DNA of 64,000 nucleotides from Novosphingobium umbonatum (GTDB lineage: Bacteria; Pseudomonadota; Alphaproteobacteria; Sphingomonadales; Sphingomonadaceae). The notes under the pieces are model-generated. The model ran no database searches. It was not told the DNA's origin and was given only the letters and a program-made list of their open reading frames with translations. Positions 50,016 through 58,145 of this stretch are shown here, in pieces; position 1 is the stretch's first letter, and every line of letters begins with the position of its first letter. The translations under genes were made by a program, and so were the position numbers. Location: positions 1 to 64,000 of the forward strand of contig NZ_SACO01000014.1 of assembly GCF_004005905.1 (NCBI RefSeq), read 5' to 3'.

Positions 50016-50867
50016 ATGTCCAAGCCGCCAATCGGACGCGATACGCGCCTGTGTATGTCGCTGTCCGGGCGGCCGGGCAATGCGGGGTCGCGGCTGCATA
50101 ATTACCTCTATGCGGCGATGGGGCTGGATTATGTCTATAAATCCTTCACCACCACCGATCTGCCCGCCGCGATTGGCGGTTTTCGGGCGTTGGGCATTCG
50201 CGGCTGCGCAATCTCCATGCCGTTCAAGGAGGCGGTGATCCCCCTGATCGACGTGCTGGAACCATCGGCGGCGGTGATCGACAGTGTGAACACGATCCTG
50301 AATGATGACGGCTATCTGACGGGATATAATACCGATTATTCCGCAGTGCGGACCATGCTGCGCGCCAGTCCGGCGGATCCGGCCAAGCCCTTCCTGTTGC
50401 GCGGCAGTGGCGGCATGGCCAAAGCTGTCGCGGCGGCACTTCGCTATGCCGGTTTTACGCAAGGCACGATTGTGGCCCGCAATCCGGTGTCGGGACCCGC
50501 GCTGGCGGCGCAATACGGGTTTCAATGGTTGCCCCAATTGCCGGAGCAGGGCGCGCCCTTGCTGGTCAATGTCACGCCATTGGGGATGGAGGGGCCTGAT
50601 GCCAGAACCATGGCCTATCCGCAGGCGATGGTGGAGGCGGCCGAGATGGTGATCGACGTGGTGGCCCAGCCCGCCCTGACGCCTTTGATCCGTGCGGCGC
50701 TGGCGGCGGGCAAGCCGGTGATTACCGGCGCAGAAGTGGTGGTGTTGCAGGCGGTGGAGCAGTTCACGCTCTACACCGGCGTGGAGCCGGACAGGGCCTT
50801 GGTGATCGAGGCGGCCCGCTTTGCCCATGGCGATATGACCGCCGATCGCTTGGCCGCTGCATTGTAA
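50016..50867 (+). CDS. Shikimate/quinate dehydrogenase-like protein
   Basis: 283 residues. ATG 50016 was chosen over ATG 50004 because GGAGAAAG lies between them. The N-terminal substrate domain carries GIRGCAISMPFKEAV with the catalytic Lys, and VNTILNDDGYLTGYNTDYSA with conserved Asn/Asp. The C-terminal NAD(P) domain has LLRGSGGMAKAVAAALRYAG, where the usual GAGG loop is GSGG. Terminal block TGAEVVVLQAVEQFTLYTG. The divergent MHS transporter suggests catabolic use of shikimate or quinate rather than aromatic biosynthesis, though that is inference. Confidence 0.82.
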   Translation: MSKPPIGRDTRLCMSLSGRPGNAGSRLHNYLYAAMGLDYVYKSFTTTDLPAAIGGFRALGIRGCAISMPFKEAVIPLIDVLEPSAAVIDSVNTILNDDGYLTGYNTDYSAVRTMLRASPADPAKPFLLRGSGGMAKAVAAALRYAGFTQGTIVARNPVSGPALAAQYGFQWLPQLPEQGAPLLVNVTPLGMEGPDARTMAYPQAMVEAAEMVIDVVAQPALTPLIRAALAAGKPVITGAEVVVLQAVEQFTLYTGVEPDRALVIEAARFAHGDMTADRLAAAL

Positions 50868-50869
50868 GA

Positions 50870-50902
50870 AAGGGCCGGATGTGTCGCTGACATCCGGCCC
50901 TT
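50870..50902. terminator. Bidirectional terminator
   Basis: AAGGGCCGGATGT (50870-50882) and ACATCCGGCCCTT (50890-50902) are perfect 13-bp complements with a 7-nt loop, followed by GTCTGTTT on + and TTCTTAC on minus. It separates the convergent dehydrogenase-like and esterase genes. Confidence 0.85.
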
Positions 50903-50908
50903 GTCTGT

Positions 50909-52738
50909 TTATTTCGCGCCGACCCAGACGGCCAGCCCGTTTACCGGCTCCGGCGTGAAGGCTGAGAAATTCTCCGCCTGATCGAGCGAACCGGTGCCAT
51001 TATATTTGGCCACCTGCGGATAGGCATAGACCGGACGGCTGCGCGGGGGCAGCTTGGGTTGCGGCGGTGGCATCATGCCCGCGGGCGGACCGGCAGGCGC
51101 GCCTTCGGGACGCGGCCCCATAGCGAACTGGCCATCACGGGGTGGCATTCCATCGCGAGGAGGCATTCCTTCGGGCGGCCGCATGCCATCACGCGGCGGC
51201 ATCATGCCATCGGGCGGACCACGGCGTTGACCATCAGGGCCATTGGGGCCAGCACCATTGGGACGCATGCCCATCGGCAGGCCTTCGCGGGTTTGCGTGG
51301 CGCGCTTGGCCACCATGGCGCTGGGAGCCTCGCCACCTTCGACCCAGCCCATGATATTGGCCAGCAGCGGGAAATCGCTCGGCCCGTCGCCGCCCGAGCA
51401 ATGGCCCATACCCGGCATCAGAAACAGGCGTACAAAGGCATCGCGCTTGTCCTTGCCCATCTTGGCGCCGACACGTTCGAAATAGTCGATCGTGTTGAGC
51501 GGGCTGATATGCGGATCGGCCCAGCCATGCCACAGGATCAACCGCCCGCCATGGGCATAAAAAGCCGAGAGGTCGGCATTGTCCGCATTATACAATGCGC
51601 GGGCCGGTTCCAATTGGCGGAACATCGCCTCGGTAAAGGGGAAGTCCTGCACGCTATAGGGCTTGGCCGGATTGGGCGTGAACATCACATGGTTGATCGC
51701 ATCCAACGCGATCTTGCCCGAAAAGATCGGAGCGTCGGGCGCAAAGGGCACGAAAACACCGATCCAGTTCTTCTCGCTGCCCGGCATCAAGGGTCCGACT
51801 TCCAATGCCTTGCCATCGGCGGTGCGCGCGCCCTGATAAATGGCGCGCACCGTGGCGATTTGCGCGGCGGTCAGGCATTTGCCTGCCTCATAGGCACCCA
51901 CGCATTCCAGCATGGCGGGGTTGTAATGGCAGGCGCGCGGATCGGTGATCTGGCCGTCCTTCAACCCGTCCAGCTTGTCGCAAGCATCCATCACGCCCTT
52001 GGCCAATACCGGAATATCGGCAGCGGTCAGGATCGGCTTGCCATCGGGCGCGGTGTTGACCTTGGCCAGCCATGCGTGATGGAAACTGTTCTGCACGCTG
52101 AAATTGAGCGCGGGCGCACCGGCAGTGATCCCGTCAAAATCCAGCGGATAGCGCTGCGCCATGATCAGCGCCTCGCGTCCGCCATCGCTGCATCCGGCAA
52201 AATAGGAATAGCGCGGCGCCTGACCATAGAAAGCCTTGGCAAAGGACTTGGCCGCCACGGCGGTCAGATGCAGGCTGCGATAGGCGAAATCCTCGCGCTT
52301 GTGCTGGTCATCGCCCCAGGCCATGTCATTGCCCTGATGGCCCATATCCGTGCTGGCCAGAATGATGCTGCCATCGGTGACGGGGGCGCAGCCCTCGGCC
52401 TTGCCCGTATCGATGCGCAAATTGCCGCAAAGCCCGCCGCAGCCGGTTTGCAGATAGCGCTGGGTCCAGCCTTTTAAGGGCAGGCGGATCTCCACCTTGA
52501 TCGATGGCGCAATGGTGCCGGTGATCTGGCAATAGGCCTTGTCACCGTTGACTTCGCTGGCGTGCCACTCCGCCTTGGCGCCCAATGCGCTGGACAGATC
52601 GGTGGAGGCAAGGCTGGCGCAGGACACCACCGGCGCAACCGGCGCCAGACTGGCGATTCCCGCCGCCTGTGCCGATGGGGCAAAGGCCCATAGCACGGCC
52701 AGACCGCATAAAGCGACCCATATTCGTTTCAACAACAT
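50909..52738 (-). CDS. Tannase/feruloyl esterase family protein with low-complexity insert
   Basis: 609 residues with signal peptide (MLLKRIWVALCGLAVLWAFA, cleavage near AQAAG). Serine nucleophile in FAGCSDGGREAL (about 183); CGGLCGNLRI, HGWADPHISPLNTIDYF (Asp) and MPGMGHCSGGDGPSDF (His) complete the family set. Cysteines are paired in the typical way. Residues about 485-570 are a Pro/Gly/Met/Arg/Asp repeat tract (PPRDGMPPRDG) inserted before the conserved end RPVYAYPQVAKYNGTGS. It hydrolyses esters of phenolic acids outside the cytoplasm. A MFS gene diverges from it. Confidence 0.85.
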   Translation of the reverse strand: MLLKRIWVALCGLAVLWAFAPSAQAAGIASLAPVAPVVSCASLASTDLSSALGAKAEWHASEVNGDKAYCQITGTIAPSIKVEIRLPLKGWTQRYLQTGCGGLCGNLRIDTGKAEGCAPVTDGSIILASTDMGHQGNDMAWGDDQHKREDFAYRSLHLTAVAAKSFAKAFYGQAPRYSYFAGCSDGGREALIMAQRYPLDFDGITAGAPALNFSVQNSFHHAWLAKVNTAPDGKPILTAADIPVLAKGVMDACDKLDGLKDGQITDPRACHYNPAMLECVGAYEAGKCLTAAQIATVRAIYQGARTADGKALEVGPLMPGSEKNWIGVFVPFAPDAPIFSGKIALDAINHVMFTPNPAKPYSVQDFPFTEAMFRQLEPARALYNADNADLSAFYAHGGRLILWHGWADPHISPLNTIDYFERVGAKMGKDKRDAFVRLFLMPGMGHCSGGDGPSDFPLLANIMGWVEGGEAPSAMVAKRATQTREGLPMGMRPNGAGPNGPDGQRRGPPDGMMPPRDGMRPPEGMPPRDGMPPRDGQFAMGPRPEGAPAGPPAGMMPPPQPKLPPRSRPVYAYPQVAKYNGTGSLDQAENFSAFTPEPVNGLAVWVGAK

Positions 52739-52961
52739 AGAAGCACTCCCGATGCTTCCCCAACATGGTGCCCGCCGTGTCGCATCACGCCAAGTCCCAC
52801 GCCCCGCCTGCATCCCTGACGCATTCGGGCCCTAAGCGCAAGGCTGTGCGCAAGGCTTGAGAGGTTCTGTCAGGAATCCTGTTCTTTTCCCCTATGCAAG
52901 GCGCGGCCCCAAGGTTACGCTATGGAACATAACGGCAGCAAATGCCGGTGGAGAGGATGGA

Positions 52962-54590
52962 ATGGACATGCAATCGGGGCAAATGCCTTTGGTGCAGGGG
53001 CGCAAAGTGCTGCGCGGCGGATGGTATGCTTTGGCGCTGGTGTCGGCCACGCAATGTCTCAGCCTACTGGACCGCAATATTCTGGCCATTCTATCCCCGC
53101 GCATCAAACATGATCTGGCGATTGGCGATGCGGAGATGGGCCTGCTGTATGGCACGGTTTTCGCGCTGTTTTATGCGCTTTTCTCGCTGCCTTTGGGGCG
53201 CTTGGCCGATGGTTGGCGGCGCACTTGGCTGCTGGCCTGCTGCATCGCTTTATGGTCGATGGCGACCGGCCTTGCGGGGCTTGCCAGCGGCTTTGCCTTG
53301 CTGGCCCTGTCCCGCCTTGGCGTAGGTATTGGCGAGGCGGCCAGCCAGCCTGCGGGTACCAGCCTGATCTTCGACTATTTCCCAAAGGCGCGGCGCGGGC
53401 TGGCCATGGCGGTGCTGGCGGCGGCAATCGCTATTGGGTTGGGCCTGTCCAGCGTGCTGGGTGGCATGGCGGCGGATTGGTGGGATGGGCGATTTCCAGG
53501 CGCGGCGCCCTTCGCACTGAAAGGATGGCAATTCGCTTTCATCCTCGCCGCGCTGCCCGGTCTGCCCTTGGCGTTGCTGCTGTGGCGCCTGCGCGAACCG
53601 GAACGCGGGGCGGCCGATGGCATCCCCACTGTGCCCGAAGCGCGGCCCTTTGCGGCGGCTTGGGCAGTGCTGGGCGCGGTGCTGCCAGTCAGCAATTGGT
53701 GGCTGATGGCGCGGCGTGGTGCTGAGGCACGCGTCTGGGCGGTCAATCTGGGGGGCAGTGTGGCGATTGTGCTGGCCATGGTGGCGGCGGCGCGGATGGG
53801 GGCAGCTTTCAGCCCGCGCCCGCTGGTGCATTTGGGGCTGGTCAGCCTCAGCCCGCATGATCTGCAATGGATCGTGGTGGGCGTGGGCCTGTTCGCCATG
53901 CTGAACCTGATGCAATCGCAAAGGCTGGTCGATCCGCCCGCCTATGCGGTGATGTGCAGCCCATCCTTGCGCCTGTCGATGCTGGCGGGCTCTTTGCAGA
54001 GCATGATCAATTACGGCTGCATGGCCTTTACGCCTGCCTTTCTGATGAAAGTCTATCACCTCTCGCCCGCGCAAGCCGGTCTGCAATTTGGCCTGCTGTC
54101 GGCGGGGCTGGGCGTGGTTGGGCCGATGGTGGCGGGGCCATTGACCGACTGGGCCAACCAGCGCCTGCCCGGCTTGGGGCGGGTGTTGATTGCCATTTTC
54201 GCCATGGGCGGATCGCCGCTGCTGGCTATTTGGGTCTATCATGCGCCCGATGCGGGCAGCTTCTATGCCCGCTTTGTCGCCTATAGTTTTGTGCTGACCA
54301 TGTGGATGCCGCCGCTTTATGCCGTGCTGTATGATCAGGTTTTGCCGCGCATGCGGGGGATGACATCCTCCACCTATCTGGTGGTGTCGACCATCACCGG
54401 CCTTGGCATCGGCCCCTATATTGTGGGGATGATTTCGGATGCCAGCGGGGGCGATCTGGGGCGGGCGATCCTGTCGATCAATTGGGTGGCGGTGCCTTTG
54501 GTGGCGGTGTTGGTGGCGCTGGCCATGCGCGTGCGGCGGGATGAAGCCTTGGTGGTGGAACGTGCGCGCGAGGCGGGGGAGCCGGTCTAG
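52962..54590 (+). CDS. MFS transporter (spinster-like/aromatic type)
   Basis: 542 residues from ATG 52962 with GAGAGG upstream. About 12 spans; motifs LLDRNILAILSPRIKHDLAI, YALFSLPLGRLADGWRR, SRLGVGIGEAASQPAG and YFPKARRGLAMAVL are those of the spinster-like MFS subgroup frequent in sphingomonads. A cytoplasmic loop about 205-250 and additional spans give the extra length. The substrate may be a product of the divergent esterase (a phenolic or hydroxy acid). The next gene follows after 48 bp. Confidence 0.85.
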   Translation: MDMQSGQMPLVQGRKVLRGGWYALALVSATQCLSLLDRNILAILSPRIKHDLAIGDAEMGLLYGTVFALFYALFSLPLGRLADGWRRTWLLACCIALWSMATGLAGLASGFALLALSRLGVGIGEAASQPAGTSLIFDYFPKARRGLAMAVLAAAIAIGLGLSSVLGGMAADWWDGRFPGAAPFALKGWQFAFILAALPGLPLALLLWRLREPERGAADGIPTVPEARPFAAAWAVLGAVLPVSNWWLMARRGAEARVWAVNLGGSVAIVLAMVAAARMGAAFSPRPLVHLGLVSLSPHDLQWIVVGVGLFAMLNLMQSQRLVDPPAYAVMCSPSLRLSMLAGSLQSMINYGCMAFTPAFLMKVYHLSPAQAGLQFGLLSAGLGVVGPMVAGPLTDWANQRLPGLGRVLIAIFAMGGSPLLAIWVYHAPDAGSFYARFVAYSFVLTMWMPPLYAVLYDQVLPRMRGMTSSTYLVVSTITGLGIGPYIVGMISDASGGDLGRAILSINWVAVPLVAVLVALAMRVRRDEALVVERAREAGEPV

Positions 54591-54638
54591 CGCTCGGCCT
54601 GTCTGGCCAAACGGGGGCAAAGCCTGTAAGGCGCGGCG

Positions 54639-56276
54639 ATGATCCGTATCTCTGACCTGACCCTGCCGCTCGACCACGCCGCCGAGGCGATTGACCCTGC
54701 CATTTGCGCCATGCTGGGGATTGCGCCCGACAGGCTGCTGCGGGTGAATATGGTGCGGCGTGGCAATGATGCGCGCAAGAAATCGGCGATCAAGCTGGTC
54801 TATGTGTTTGATGTGGAGGTGGAGGACGAGGCTGAAGTGCTAGCCCGCTTCCCCGGCCATAGCCATATCCGCCCCGCGCCCGACACCGCCTATCGCCTGC
54901 CGGTGGTGGCGCCCGAAGGTTATGCGGGTCTGCGCCCCGTGGTGATCGGCGCTGGCCCCTGCGGGCTGATGGCGGCGCTGATTCTGGCGGAGATGGGTTT
55001 GAAGCCCATCATCATCGAACGCGGCACCGCCGTGCGTGAACGCACCAAAGACACTTGGGCCCTGTGGCGCCGTCATCAGCTTTCCACCGAAAGCAATGTG
55101 CAATTCGGCGAGGGAGGGGCGGGCACTTTCTCGGATGGTAAGCTCTACAGCCGCATCAAGGACCCGCGCCACTTGTCGCGCAAGGTGTTGACCGAATTTG
55201 TCAAAGCCGGTGCGCCTGACGACATTCTTTATGAAGCGCACCCGCATGTCGGCACTTTCCGCCTTGTCACTATGGTGATGAGTATGCGCGAAAAGATCGA
55301 GCAATTGGGCGGCGAATACCGTTTCCAGACCCGCGTGCGCGATTTCGACATTGAAGGCGAGGGGGATGCGCGTCATCTGGTGGGCCTTCATCTGGTCAGC
55401 ACCAAGGATGGCAGCGAATCCTATCTGCCCGCGCGCCATTGCGTGATGGCGCTGGGCCATTCCAGTCGCGACACGTTTGAAGTGCTGCACGAACGCGGCG
55501 TGTTTCTGGAATCCAAGCCTTTCGCTATTGGCGTGCGGATCGAGCATCCGCAAAGCTGGATCGACACGGCGCGTTTCGGACAATGCGCGGGCAACCCCAT
55601 TTTGGGCGCGGCGGCCTATGCCATATCGCATCAGGCCAGCAATGGCCGCGCGGTTTACAGTTTCTGCATGTGCCCCGGCGGGCGCGTGGTGGCGGCCACC
55701 AGCGAGGAAGGCCGCGTGGTCACCAATGGCATGAGCCAATATTCCCGCGCCGAATTCAACGCCAATTCCGGCCTTGTGGTGACGGTCGATCCGGGCAAGG
55801 ATTATCCCGACGAGCCTTTGGCAGGCATGGCGTTCCAGCGCCAATGGGAGAGCCTTGCCTTTACCGCCGGTGGCGGCGACTATTGCGCGCCGGGGCAAAA
55901 GGTTAGCGATTTCCTGGCCGGTCGCCCGTCCGAGGGTGAATTTGGCGCGGTGGTGCCCAGCTATAAGCCGGGGGTGAAGCTAACGGACCTGTCGCTCTGC
56001 CTGCCGCCCTATGTGATCGAGGCTATCCGCGAGGCTTTGCCGGTGTTTGGCCGCCAGATCCCCAATTATGACCACCCCGATGTTGTGATGACTGGCGTGG
56101 AAACCCGCACGTCGTGCCCCTTGCGCATCACCCGCGGCAAGGATTTCCAGTCGCTCAACACGCGCGGGCTCTATCCAGCGGGGGAGGGGGCTGGCTATGC
56201 TGGCGGCATCCTGTCGGCGGCGGTGGACGGGATCAAGGTGGCTGAGGCTTTGGGGGTGGAGGTTTTGCGGGGGTAA
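54639..56276 (+). CDS. FAD-dependent oxidoreductase of the COG2509 type
   Basis: 545 residues. An N-terminal domain (about 1-95, RKKSAIKLVYVFDVEVED) precedes the FAD dinucleotide site PVVIGAGPCGLMAALILAEM (about 100-119) and IIIERG. Further family blocks are NVQFGEGGAGTFSDGKLYSR, HPHVGTFRLV, FCMCPGGRVV, GVETRTSCPLRI, and the terminal LYPAGEGAGYAGGILSAAVD. These conserved flavoproteins are widespread but their reaction is unknown. Confidence 0.85.
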   Translation: MIRISDLTLPLDHAAEAIDPAICAMLGIAPDRLLRVNMVRRGNDARKKSAIKLVYVFDVEVEDEAEVLARFPGHSHIRPAPDTAYRLPVVAPEGYAGLRPVVIGAGPCGLMAALILAEMGLKPIIIERGTAVRERTKDTWALWRRHQLSTESNVQFGEGGAGTFSDGKLYSRIKDPRHLSRKVLTEFVKAGAPDDILYEAHPHVGTFRLVTMVMSMREKIEQLGGEYRFQTRVRDFDIEGEGDARHLVGLHLVSTKDGSESYLPARHCVMALGHSSRDTFEVLHERGVFLESKPFAIGVRIEHPQSWIDTARFGQCAGNPILGAAAYAISHQASNGRAVYSFCMCPGGRVVAATSEEGRVVTNGMSQYSRAEFNANSGLVVTVDPGKDYPDEPLAGMAFQRQWESLAFTAGGGDYCAPGQKVSDFLAGRPSEGEFGAVVPSYKPGVKLTDLSLCLPPYVIEAIREALPVFGRQIPNYDHPDVVMTGVETRTSCPLRITRGKDFQSLNTRGLYPAGEGAGYAGGILSAAVDGIKVAEALGVEVLRG

Positions 56277-56280
56277 TAGG

Positions 56281-56465
56281 CCTCCGTCGGGTTAAGGGCG
56301 GGGGCCCTTAACAATCCCGTTTATGGGGTGGCGCTTGGCTGGCGATGTGGCGCTATTGCCCGAAGCGCTTTAAAACCCGCGGGGCGTCGATCTTGCGCTG
56401 TGCTTGCAGCTTCGCGCGTTCATTAACGGGATTGCAAAGGGACGAGTCCCTTTGCCCGCCGGAGG
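56281..56465. repeat. Pair of inverted 43-bp REP-like palindromes (REPIN-like)
   Basis: The left copy (56281-56323) begins CCTCCGTCGGG, has an AGGG...CCCT hairpin in the middle and ends CAATCCCGTTTA. The right copy (56423-56465) is its inverse: TTAACGGGATTG, AGGG...CCCT, CCCGCCGGAGG. Copies differ at a few bases, mostly paired changes in the hairpin flanks (TTA/TAA versus CAA/TTG). About 99 bp lie between. Each is a self-complementary element, and the two together form a larger stem. This is the layout of mobile REP doublets. Confidence 0.8.
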
Positions 56466-56554
56466 CAAATTGCCTGCAAAATTCCCAAGCAATCTCTGGA
56501 AAACTTCCCCCCAAACCCTAGCCGCGCCGCGCCCCAGCGGCTAGATGCGCAGGC

Positions 56555-58069
56555 GTGACTGCATCCATCATCATAGGCGAAGAATCGAACGGCAAAGCGG
56601 TTCCGATTGATATCGAGGAATTGCTGGCCACGCGCTTGCTGGTTCAGGGCAATTCGGGCTCTGGCAAGTCGCATTTGCTGCGCCGTTTGCTGGAGGAAAG
56701 CGCCCCGCTGGTGCAGCAGGTGGTGATTGATCCGGAAGGCGATTTCGTCACGCTTGCCGAACCGTTCGGCCATATTGTGGTCGATGGCGCGGCCTATGCG
56801 ACCAAGGATCTGGAGCGTCTGGCCGCCCGCGTGCGCCAGCATCGCGCCAGCGTGGTGCTGGCGCTGGACGGGCTGGAGATCGAGGCGCAGATGCGTTGCG
56901 CGGCCACCTTCATCAATGCCCTGTTCGATGCCCCGCGTGAACAATGGTATCCTGCTTTGGTGGTGGTGGATGAGGCGCAGATGTTTGCCCCCGCTGCGGC
57001 CGGTGATGTTACCGATGAAGTGCGCCGCCTGTCGCTATCGGCCATGACCAATCTGATGTGTCGCGGGCGCAAGCGCGGCCTTGCGGGGATTATCGCCACC
57101 CAGCGTCTGGCCAAGCTGGCCAAGAATGTGGCAGCAGAGGCCAGCAATTTCCTGATGGGCCGCACCTTTCTGGATATCGACATGGCCCGTGCGGCGGATC
57201 TGCTGGGCATGGACCGGCGTCAGGCCGAAACCATCCGCGATCTGGCGCGGGGGCAGTTTCTGGCGCTGGGGCCAGCCATCACGCGGCGGCCTGTATCGGT
57301 GCGGATCGGCGGGGTAAAGACTACCAGTCGCGCGGTATCCACCGGCCTGTTGCCGCCGCCCTCGGTCACGGGGGATGATCTGCATGCGCTACTCCATGCC
57401 GCGCCGACTGCGGCGGAATTGGCCGCCGAGGAAACGCCTTTGCTGGCCGGTATGGCCCGCCCCGATGCGGGCGAGTTGATGGAGCAGATCAGCACCTATG
57501 TGATGGCCACGGCGCCGGGCGAAGAACCGCTGGAGGACAATAGCGGCCCCAACCTGTTCAGCGCCGCCCATGTGCCCGCCCCGCCCAGCCTGCCTCAGGC
57601 CGAGGTGCAGGACATCATGGCGCAGATCATGGCCGATATTGTCGAGGAGCCGGACTGCACCTATCAGCCGATTGCCAGCCTGTATCAGGACTTTACCGTG
57701 CGTTGCCGCATGAAGAAGATTGGCGCGCATGCGGGTGATGTGACGCAATTCCGCCGCCGTTTTGCCATGGCTCTCGCTGGTATCTTCCGCCCGCTGGACG
57801 AGGAATGGGCTGCGCTGCTCGGCCTGTCGCGCGCGGTGCCCGATGACCTGTTGGCGCCTTTTCTGGTGATCGCCCGCGCCGCCATCGATGAGGCGCCTTG
57901 CCCCGATGATGAGGCCTTGGCTCGTGCCTATGGGACCAGTTCGCCAGGGCGCATTCGCCGCTTGCTGGACCATCTGGAAAAGAGTGGTTTGATTGTGGTG
58001 AAGACTGATTACGGCGGCCGCCGGTCTATCGGCATCCCCGAACTTGGCGTTTCTACCGCCGCAGTGTGA
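56555..58069 (+). CDS. HerA-like ATPase (FtsK/VirB4 superfamily)
   Basis: 504 residues from GTG 56555. Walker A VQGNSGSGKSHLLRR (about 30-44), a QQVVIDPEGDF acidic segment, Walker B YPALVVVDEAQMF (about 132), sensor IIATQRLAKLAKNVAAEASN and a LARGQFLAL strand are typical of HerA-type DNA translocases. The C-terminal part (about 385-500) adds helical domains, with a final winged-helix-like GRIRRLLDHLEKSGLIVV. No NurA nuclease is next to it. Family members act in DNA processing or defence; here it is a stand-alone host gene between a REP pair and a terminator. Confidence 0.8.
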   Translation: MTASIIIGEESNGKAVPIDIEELLATRLLVQGNSGSGKSHLLRRLLEESAPLVQQVVIDPEGDFVTLAEPFGHIVVDGAAYATKDLERLAARVRQHRASVVLALDGLEIEAQMRCAATFINALFDAPREQWYPALVVVDEAQMFAPAAAGDVTDEVRRLSLSAMTNLMCRGRKRGLAGIIATQRLAKLAKNVAAEASNFLMGRTFLDIDMARAADLLGMDRRQAETIRDLARGQFLALGPAITRRPVSVRIGGVKTTSRAVSTGLLPPPSVTGDDLHALLHAAPTAAELAAEETPLLAGMARPDAGELMEQISTYVMATAPGEEPLEDNSGPNLFSAAHVPAPPSLPQAEVQDIMAQIMADIVEEPDCTYQPIASLYQDFTVRCRMKKIGAHAGDVTQFRRRFAMALAGIFRPLDEEWAALLGLSRAVPDDLLAPFLVIARAAIDEAPCPDDEALARAYGTSSPGRIRRLLDHLEKSGLIVVKTDYGGRRSIGIPELGVSTAAV

Positions 58070-58075
58070 ACATAC

Positions 58076-58115
58076 AAAAATGGCGGGAAGTGCGATGCAC
58101 CTCCCGCCATTTTTT
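58076..58115. terminator. Bidirectional terminator
   Basis: AAAAATGGCGGGAAGTGC (58076-58093) and GCACCTCCCGCCATTTTTT (58097-58115) pair with one A-C mismatch around GAT, with A and T runs outside. It stands between the convergent ATPase and helicase genes. Confidence 0.9.
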
Positions 58116-58145
58116 GGCCGCCCTTTTTCGCAGGATCAGAAGCGA

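Noticed and set aside
53250..54677. Open frame on minus opposite the second MFS gene
   Set aside because: His/Arg/Gln-rich without domains; the + strand MFS gene is well supported with a Shine-Dalgarno.
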